Assembly: GCF_001562415.1 (NCBI RefSeq)
Contig: NZ_LOEE01000065.1
Span: 1 to 39,524 of the forward strand
Source: Thermotalea metallivorans
Lineage (GTDB): Bacteria; Bacillota; Clostridia; Peptostreptococcales; Thermotaleaceae
Direction of reading: 5' to 3'
DNA length: 39,524 nucleotides
Each line of letters begins with the position of its first letter. Position 1 is the stretch's first letter. Below are positions 35,076 to 39,524 of the stretch, piece after piece. Both the position numbers and the translations under genes were made by a program. Under the pieces are notes generated by a model. The model had not been told where the DNA came from and ran no database searches. It was given only the letters and a program-made list of their open reading frames with translations.

Positions 35076-36473
35076 TCATTCGAATCCAATATTATACTTT
35101 TTAAGTTTATGCTGGAGGGTTTGCCGTTTAATACCTAACCTTTCCGCTGCTTTGCTAATATTGTGGTTGCTGAATTTTAAGGCCTCCAAAATCAAATCTT
35201 TTTCAATTTTTGCGAGCACATCCATCAAACTTTCATTGGAAGATAAAGGGTGCCGTTGACAAAATGCAAAAATTTTTGCATTTACCTGCGGCGGAAAATG
35301 TTCTTTTTTTAGAATTTCTTCCCTTTCAACAATATTCATTGCCCCCTCGATGGCATTCTCAAGTTCCCGAATATTCCCGGGCCACTTATAATTTTGAAAG
35401 GCTTCCAATACTCCCAGATCTATCCCTTGCACATTTTTATTTAATTTTTTATTGAATTTATAGACAAACCAGTTTGCCAACAGGGGGATATCATCTTTTC
35501 TTTCTCTCAAAGACGGCAATGTAATCGGGATGACATTCAACCGATAAAACAGATCCTTACGAAAATTCCCTTTTTCAATAGCGTCATAGGGTTCTTCATT
35601 GGTGCTGGCAATAATCCGGACATCGATGGGCACATCTTTCAGGCCTCCCACTCTGCGAATATATCCTTCCTGGAGCACCCTTAGCAATTTGGATTGAAGC
35701 TGGAGTCCCATGGAATTGATTTCATCCAGAAAAATGGTCCCTCCATTGGCCTGCTCAAACAAGCCCGGTCGGTCAATAGCGCCGGTAAACCCCCCCTTGA
35801 CCGTACCGAAAAGAATTCCCTCCAACAAAGTTTCCGGCAAAGCAGCGCAATTTTGGGCAACAAAAGGTTTATCAGCTCTGCTGCTGGCATAATGAATACT
35901 TTGGGCCACCAGTTCCTTTCCTGTACCCGTCTCCCCATAAATGAGCACGCTTGAAGAAGACATGGCGGCTTTCCTTGCATATTGGATAGCCGTAAGAAAA
36001 TTTTCGTTTTGCCCGATAATACTTTCAAAAGTAAATTTTCTATTTTTTTCCGTCTCTTGTTTTATGGGTTTTGAAAGCTGGAGCTGCAGGGACATGATTT
36101 GCTCTGACAACTGCTTAATCTTCGTGATATTTTTTGCAATTTCTAAGGCGCCCACTTTCCTGCTGTCAAAGTATATGGGAACCGTGGTATTGATCGTGGT
36201 GATTTCTTTATGATGATGGTTCAAATATGTTTGGGGATGATTGATCAATTTTTCCTCTGTCCTCAATACCCGAAGCAGCGTGCTGCTGTTTTGATCCAAA
36301 CTTGGAAAAACATCCAAAAGAGGTTTGTTGATCACATCTTCTGCATCCATACCTTCCAGTTCTGCCATGGCTTTATTGTATAGAATGGTACGACCTTGCC
36401 CATCGATTACATGGACCCCTTCATCAATGGTTTGAAGTATAATTTTTAAAATCTCATACATGTATGGCTGCAT
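35076..36473 (-). CDS. sigma-54-dependent transcriptional activator (RocR-like), probable regulator of the ornithine operon
   Basis: This 465-residue enhancer-binding protein has an N-terminal PAS sensor domain (about 5-115), an AAA+ domain with Walker A GETGTGKE (180-187), the sigma-54 contact loop GGFTGA (227-232) and Walker B TIFLDE (246-251), and a Fis-type HTH at the end ([20 protein letters not shown]). The usual GAFTGA is GGFTGA here; small-residue variants are known in the RocR group. The surrounding [19 protein letters not shown] is RocR-like. It lies just upstream of ord and likely senses ornithine or a related amino acid through PAS. A repeated ATGAAAGGA precedes its start; it may be co-transcribed from glyA. 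Confidence 0.92.
   Translation of the reverse strand: MQPYMYEILKIILQTIDEGVHVIDGQGRTILYNKAMAELEGMDAEDVINKPLLDVFPSLDQNSSTLLRVLRTEEKLINHPQTYLNHHHKEITTINTTVPIYFDSRKVGALEIAKNITKIKQLSEQIMSLQLQLSKPIKQETEKNRKFTFESIIGQNENFLTAIQYARKAAMSSSSVLIYGETGTGKELVAQSIHYASSRADKPFVAQNCAALPETLLEGILFGTVKGGFTGAIDRPGLFEQANGGTIFLDEINSMGLQLQSKLLRVLQEGYIRRVGGLKDVPIDVRIIASTNEEPYDAIEKGNFRKDLFYRLNVIPITLPSLRERKDDIPLLANWFVYKFNKKLNKNVQGIDLGVLEAFQNYKWPGNIRELENAIEGAMNIVEREEILKKEHFPPQVNAKIFAFCQRHPLSSNESLMDVLAKIEKDLILEALKFSNHNISKAAERLGIKRQTLQHKLKKYNIGFE
35262..35283. promoter_or_regulatory. perfect TGCAAA palindrome inside the activator gene, candidate enhancer
   Basis: AAATGCAAAAA followed by TTTTTGCATTT is a perfect 22-bp palindrome within codons about 397-404 of the activator gene. 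It shares the ATGCAAAAAT...TTTTGCAT pattern with the repeat at 35035-35074. It stands about 370 bases upstream of the sigma-54 promoter. Confidence 0.5.
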
Positions 36474-36511
36474 AAACCTCTTCCTTTCATGGTCCTTTCA
36501 TAAAAAATATT

Positions 36512-37744
36512 TTATCGATACAATGGGAATCGGCTGCATAGGGCATCCACTTTTTCTTTAATGATTTCCTTATCGGCGGAACCTTCAATGGCAGATGCTA
36601 TGATTTCAGCAATTTCAATCATTTCATTTTCTTTCATTCCCCTGGTTGTCACAGCCGGTGTGCCGATCCTTATACCGCTGGTAATAAAAGGACTCTGCGG
36701 ATCATAGGGAATTGTATTCTTATTCACCGTTACACCCACATCATCCAATAATTTTTCCGCATCTTTTCCCGTAATATTTTTATTTCTTAAATCGAGAAGC
36801 ATCAGGTGATTGTCGGTGCCTCCGGAAACTAGTTGAAATCCCCGCTTTGTTAGCTCTTCTGCTAGTTTGGCGGCATTTGCTACAATTTGCCTTTGATATC
36901 CTTGAAATTCTTCCGTTAGTGCTTCCTTGAAACTTACGGCCTTTGCAGCAATGACATGCATTAAAGGTCCTCCCTGTATCCCGGGGAAAATTGCCTTATC
37001 AATTTTTTCCGCAAACTCTTTTTTACATAGGATTGCTCCACCTCTTGGTCCCCTTAGGGTTTTATGGGTAGTTGTTGTGACAAAGTGGGCATATTCGCAG
37101 GGATTCATGTGCAGTCCTGTAGCCACCAGTCCCGCAATATGGGCCATATCCACCATCAAATAAGCCCCCACTTCATCGGCAATCTCCCTAAAAATTTTAA
37201 AGTCAATTTTTCTCGGATATGCACTGGCTCCCGCCACAATCAGTTTTGGTTTGACTTTTTGGGCTATAGCCCTTACTTCGTCATAGTCAATCATGCCCGT
37301 TTCCTTGTTCACGCCATAATCTGCAAAATGATAGTATTTTCCCGATATATTCACAGGGCTGCCATGGGTCAGATGTCCACCGTGGGACAGATTCATGCCT
37401 AAAACCGTATCCCCCGGTTGAAGGATGGCAAAGTATACCCCTAGATTGGCATTTGCTCCCGAATGAGGTTGCACATTGGCATGCTCCCCTTGAAACAACT
37501 TTTTCAATCTATCCCTTGCCAGATCCTCCACCATATCCACATATTCGCATCCGCCATAGTAGCGTCTTGCCGGATACCCTTCTGCATATTTGTTGGTTAA
37601 CTGGCTTCCCATTGCTTCCATGACTGCATAACTGACGAAATTTTCAGAAGCGATCAGCTCGATTTTGTTTTGCTGTCTCTGTATTTCTTTGTCGATAGCC
37701 TCAAATACTTCAGGATCGATCTTTTTTAAATGCTCAAAATTCAT
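36512..37744 (-). CDS. glyA: serine hydroxymethyltransferase
   Basis: This 410-residue PLP enzyme interconverts serine and glycine with tetrahydrofolate. The PLP lysine is in [15 protein letters not shown]; other family stretches are [32 protein letters not shown] and [16 protein letters not shown]. The ATG at 37744 with GGAG 9 bases upstream gives the normal length; the longer ORF from 37798 is not supported. It is preceded by a good sigma-A promoter. No clear terminator separates it from the sigma-54 activator gene. Confidence 0.97.
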   Translation of the reverse strand: MNFEHLKKIDPEVFEAIDKEIQRQQNKIELIASENFVSYAVMEAMGSQLTNKYAEGYPARRYYGGCEYVDMVEDLARDRLKKLFQGEHANVQPHSGANANLGVYFAILQPGDTVLGMNLSHGGHLTHGSPVNISGKYYHFADYGVNKETGMIDYDEVRAIAQKVKPKLIVAGASAYPRKIDFKIFREIADEVGAYLMVDMAHIAGLVATGLHMNPCEYAHFVTTTTHKTLRGPRGGAILCKKEFAEKIDKAIFPGIQGGPLMHVIAAKAVSFKEALTEEFQGYQRQIVANAAKLAEELTKRGFQLVSGGTDNHLMLLDLRNKNITGKDAEKLLDDVGVTVNKNTIPYDPQSPFITSGIRIGTPAVTTRGMKENEMIEIAEIIASAIEGSADKEIIKEKVDALCSRFPLYR

Positions 37745-37822
37745 TGGCAACGTCTCCTTTCTTTTGTAGTTATCATGTTCTGAAATCTTTTTTACCAATA
37801 TACCCGCTTTTTGCTTATCTAT

Positions 37823-37851
37823 ATTATATTTTTTATATTTTTTTATCGCAA
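37823..37851 (-). promoter_or_regulatory. sigma-A promoter of glyA
   Basis: TTGCGA (37851-37846), a 17-base spacer and TATAAT (37828-37823) stand about 80 bases before the glyA start. Confidence 0.75.
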
Positions 37852-37875
37852 GGGTTAGTCTTTTTGTATTTCCTG

Positions 37876-37906
37876 AAAAAAATATAGAGACTTTCCCCGT
37901 CTCTAT
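37876..37906 (-). terminator. terminator of the thioredoxin gene
   Basis: On the minus strand ATAGAGAC (37906-37899) pairs with GTCTCTAT (37891-37884), followed by ATTTTTTTC. The stop codon of the thioredoxin gene (37903-37905) lies in the stem. Confidence 0.88.
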
Positions 37907-38232
37907 AGCATTTCATCGATCATTCTTCGGAATTCTTCCTTTGAATAGGCCCCTGTCACTCGGTTTACCTGTTCTCCATTTTTATAAAACAAAATGGTTG
38001 GAATACTCATCACTTTAAATTTTCTTGCCAAATCCCTTTGTCCATCCACATTTACCTTGCAGATTTTTACCTTCCCGTGAAGTTCCGATGCCAGCTCATC
38101 CATGATAGGACCCACCGTTTGGCACGGCCCACACCAATCTGCATAAAAATCAACTACTACGGGAATTTGTGAATTGAAAACCTCTCCTTCAAAATTTTCA
38201 CTATTTAATAGGATTACATATGCATTACTCAA
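37903..38232 (-). CDS. trxA: thioredoxin
   Basis: This thioredoxin of about 109 residues has the active site WCGPC in [17 protein letters not shown] and the cis-Pro region [15 protein letters not shown]. Two TTG codons (38238, 38232) can start it; the second has AAGGAG at a normal distance of 8 bases. It follows the RseC-like gene and probably shares its transcript. No thioredoxin reductase gene is in the window. Confidence 0.93.
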   Translation of the reverse strand: MSNAYVILLNSENFEGEVFNSQIPVVVDFYADWCGPCQTVGPIMDELASELHGKVKICKVNVDGQRDLARKFKVMSIPTILFYKNGEQVNRVTGAYSKEEFRRMIDEML

Positions 38233-38257
38233 GTTCAAAACTCCTTTCTATGTTTGA

Positions 38258-38695
38258 TCACGAGGATCTATTTAATATTTTGGTAATCGTTGGAATATAT
38301 CTTTTGTCCTGGTGAAACCTTTTTTCAAACACCTTTACAATGAAAAAAGTGCATGCCATCAAAATAAATCCTATGCCTGCCGAATAAGCCTCCAAATTTT
38401 CTTCTATGTGCATATTCTTTAATAAAAAGCTTCCTGTTCCTATACCTAATAGCATTGCCATTAATGGAATCACATATACAATAAAGGCAGCGCCCATTAC
38501 ATTCTGGGTTTCCATATTTACTTCCACCCAATCCCCTGCCTTTGCACCTACTTCGTTCATCGCCACAATGCTTAACTGCATATTCTCTTTGCCATGCTGG
38601 CATGCACCGCAGTCACCACAAGCAGAATGTTTTGTCATCAAAACCCTTGCCTTATTATTTTTTACAACTTCTATCACTTTCCCTGTCTGGTTCAT
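38258..38695 (-). CDS. RseC/MucC-family membrane protein
   Basis: This 145-residue protein has an N-terminal cytoplasmic domain with the cysteine motif ACGDCGACQHG, then two membrane segments (about 70-95 and 105-125) and a short basic tail. RseC-like proteins associate with electron-transport complexes (Rnf) and SoxR reduction in proteobacteria. In Clostridia the role is probably redox-linked but unknown. The ATG at 38695 follows GAGGTGA. Confidence 0.87.
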   Translation of the reverse strand: MNQTGKVIEVVKNNKARVLMTKHSACGDCGACQHGKENMQLSIVAMNEVGAKAGDWVEVNMETQNVMGAAFIVYVIPLMAMLLGIGTGSFLLKNMHIEENLEAYSAGIGFILMACTFFIVKVFEKRFHQDKRYIPTITKILNRSS

Positions 38696-38755
38696 ATCTA
38701 TCACCTCTCCCATGGATAAGACCATTCTCTAAATTGGACAACTCCCTACAATCCC

Positions 38756-38784
38756 ATTATAACGCAAATGGCAAAAATATTCAA
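38756..38784 (-). promoter_or_regulatory. sigma-A promoter of rseC-trx
   Basis: TTGAAT (38784-38779), a 17-base spacer and TATAAT (38761-38756) stand about 60 bases before the RseC-like ATG. Confidence 0.7.
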
Positions 38785-38866
38785 AATAGAAACTTAGAAT
38801 GATCTTCTACACTTCTCATTATACCACATCCATGGGGTGTTTAATCATATGGTGTGACATAGGCAG

Positions 38867-39166
38867 CTATTCCTTGCATCTGCCGCACTGGAGGCAATTG
38901 TCCAATTTTCCTATCAAATCAGAGCAGGCCCTTTTGGAAAAAATACAAGGTATATTTCTGCTTTTGGTTTGCTCCTTAATCATTTCCGTAAGTCTATGCT
39001 CAATAAAGTCATACAGTACAATCACCATATCTACATTGTTCGGCACCTCTTTTTTTCTCATTCCTTTTTTTCTCCCCGGCCAATGTATGTATTCTTTAAA
39101 TCCCTTTTGATGTAGCACTTCCGGTATATTCCCCAACTTGTCTCCTCCTACAATTAACGCAGTCAT
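38867..39166 (-). CDS. DUF2325 protein under Fur-type control
   Basis: This 99-residue protein belongs to DUF2325. It begins MTALIVGGDKLGNIPEVLHQ, has VDMVIVLYDFIEHRLTEMIK, and ends with cysteines in FSKRACSDLIGKLDNCLQCG, followed by RCKE. The Cys cluster at the end could bind a metal. The ATG at 39166, after AAGGAGGAAAGAGG, is chosen; the upstream extension into a poly-Ile stretch is an artefact of the operator sequence. The Fur-type operator over its promoter suggests induction on iron limitation. Confidence 0.82.
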   Translation of the reverse strand: MTALIVGGDKLGNIPEVLHQKGFKEYIHWPGRKKGMRKKEVPNNVDMVIVLYDFIEHRLTEMIKEQTKSRNIPCIFSKRACSDLIGKLDNCLQCGRCKE

Positions 39167-39182
39167 CCTCTTTCCTCCTTTT

Positions 39183-39217
39183 ATTATAATAATGATAATG
39201 ATTATCATTATTATAAT
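39183..39217 (-). promoter_or_regulatory. Fur-type operator over the -10 region
   Basis: A 35-bp palindrome, perfect apart from its central base, contains GATAATGATTATCATTATT at 39194-39212, 17 of 19 matches to the Fur box. It covers the -10 of the DUF2325 promoter, so bound repressor would block RNA polymerase. Confidence 0.88.
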
Positions 39218-39238
39218 CTTTTTTCTCTTTTTTGTCAA
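39210..39238 (-). promoter_or_regulatory. consensus sigma-A promoter of the DUF2325 gene
   Basis: TTGACA (39238-39233), 17 bases, TATAAT (39215-39210): an exact consensus promoter, as expected where repression sets the level. Confidence 0.92.
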
Positions 39239-39326
39239 ATCGAGTAGACCAGCTAATAAAAGTCAATAGTTAAATTCAAATTTTTTTAAAAAATTGATTT
39301 TTCTAAAAAGGGTACAGCAAAGCTAA

Positions 39327-39357
39327 CCATTGGTAAAAACCGAACAATGGCTTTTTT
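39327..39357. terminator. hairpin next to the IS110-like fragment
   Basis: CCATTGGT (39327-39334) pairs with ACC and CAATGG (39339-39350) around an AAAA loop with a short bulge, followed by CTTTTTT on the plus strand. It may be a terminator or part of the noncoding end of the insertion element. Confidence 0.4.
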
Positions 39358-39380
39358 AAAAAGATTTGAGTTGTATCGAC

Positions 39381-39524
39381 CTAAGCAGAGATGCTTCGGC
39401 GTGAATTTTTATCATTTCTCCATGATTGATGATCTTCAGGGCACCTAAGCACGAATGGCTTTTCATCACGGAGAACCGCAAAGATATAATGGAGAAGCTT
39501 GTGCATTACGGCTACAAGGGCTAC
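39381..39524 (-). mobile_element. IS110-family transposase, C-terminus, cut by the window edge
   Basis: The minus-strand frame entering at 39524 reads VALVAVMHKLLHYIFAVLRD, then EKPFVLRCPEDHQSW, and ends at a TAG (39381-39383), 47 residues in all. This matches the characteristic end of IS110-family DEDD transposases (A-L-V-A-V-M-x-K-L-L-x-x-x-Y/F-A-V-L-R-D-x-K-P-F). Base composition is richer in GC than the neighbouring genes. The rest of the element lies to the right. Noncoding DNA at 39241-39380 probably includes the element's end. Confidence 0.8.

Noticed and set aside
39167-39238. N-terminal poly-isoleucine extension of the DUF2325 protein
   Set aside because: It is the translation of the Fur-type palindrome and promoter; the ATG at 39166 has a strong ribosome binding site.
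39290-39448. Short plus-strand ORF (about 52 codons) at the right edge
   Set aside because: The opposite strand encodes a clear IS110 transposase C-terminus over its second half, and no start or ribosome binding site is evident.
39429-39524. Plus-strand open frame running off the right edge
   Set aside because: It is the shadow of the IS110 transposase frame on the minus strand.

Overview
The window looks like a piece of chromosome from an anaerobic, spore-forming, amino-acid-fermenting member of the Clostridia (Alkaliphilus/Clostridium sticklandii type). The evidence is low GC, TTG/GTG starts, AGGAGG ribosome binding sites, an alanine T-box, the Firmicutes gene block around alaS, and a complete B12-dependent ornithine degradation operon. 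Almost all genes lie on the minus strand. Only two large paralogous genes (22456-23952, 25072-26547) and a decayed LysR remnant (3714-3959) lie on the plus strand. No rRNA, tRNA or CRISPR array was seen.

Layout. (1) 1-3580: a TVP38-type membrane protein, then a flavin/Fe-S oxidoreductase (GltD-like) next to an HdrB-like double CCG-domain protein. Upstream is a degraded divergent LysR gene. (2) 4009-16990: the conserved Firmicutes block iscR-iscS-iscU-mnmA, PRC-barrel protein, DUF3918, AI-2E-type permease, T-box-alaS, ireB, ruvX, DUF1292. It is interrupted between ireB and ruvX by an alkaline-phosphatase-fold membrane protein and a ferredoxin-fused aldo/keto reductase. (3) 17060-17290: a MITE-like imperfect inverted-repeat segment. 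(4) 17345-26547: an accessory surface-glycan/spore-type locus. It holds CDP-glucose synthesis genes (rfbF, rfbG), three glycosyltransferases, a Cys-rich coat-like protein with a sigma-K-like promoter, and two beta-propeller/coiled-coil paralogues without signal peptides. This is the least described part of the window. (5) 26629-36473: a DUF3343 protein and the ornithine pathway genes in transcription order ord-ortA-ortB-oraS-oraE-mutL-orr. A clear sigma-54 promoter lies in front, with a RocR-like sigma-54 activator just upstream and two TGCAAA palindromes that could be its enhancer sites, one of them inside its own coding sequence. (6) 36512-39166: glyA, a thioredoxin, an RseC-like protein and a DUF2325 protein whose consensus sigma-A promoter is overlapped by a near-perfect Fur-type palindrome. 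(7) 39381-39524: the C-terminus of an IS110-family transposase entering from the right edge.

How the genes work together. Orr converts L- to D-ornithine, OraSE makes 2,4-diaminopentanoate with B12 and PLP (MutL-like protein as presumed chaperone), Ord deaminates it oxidatively, and OrtAB cleaves the product with CoA to acetyl-CoA and alanine. The isc-mnmA operon couples cysteine desulfuration to Fe-S assembly and tRNA thiolation, and the window is rich in Fe-S enzymes that would need it. The rfb/glycosyltransferase genes probably decorate a surface structure, plausibly the spore. This last statement is inference.
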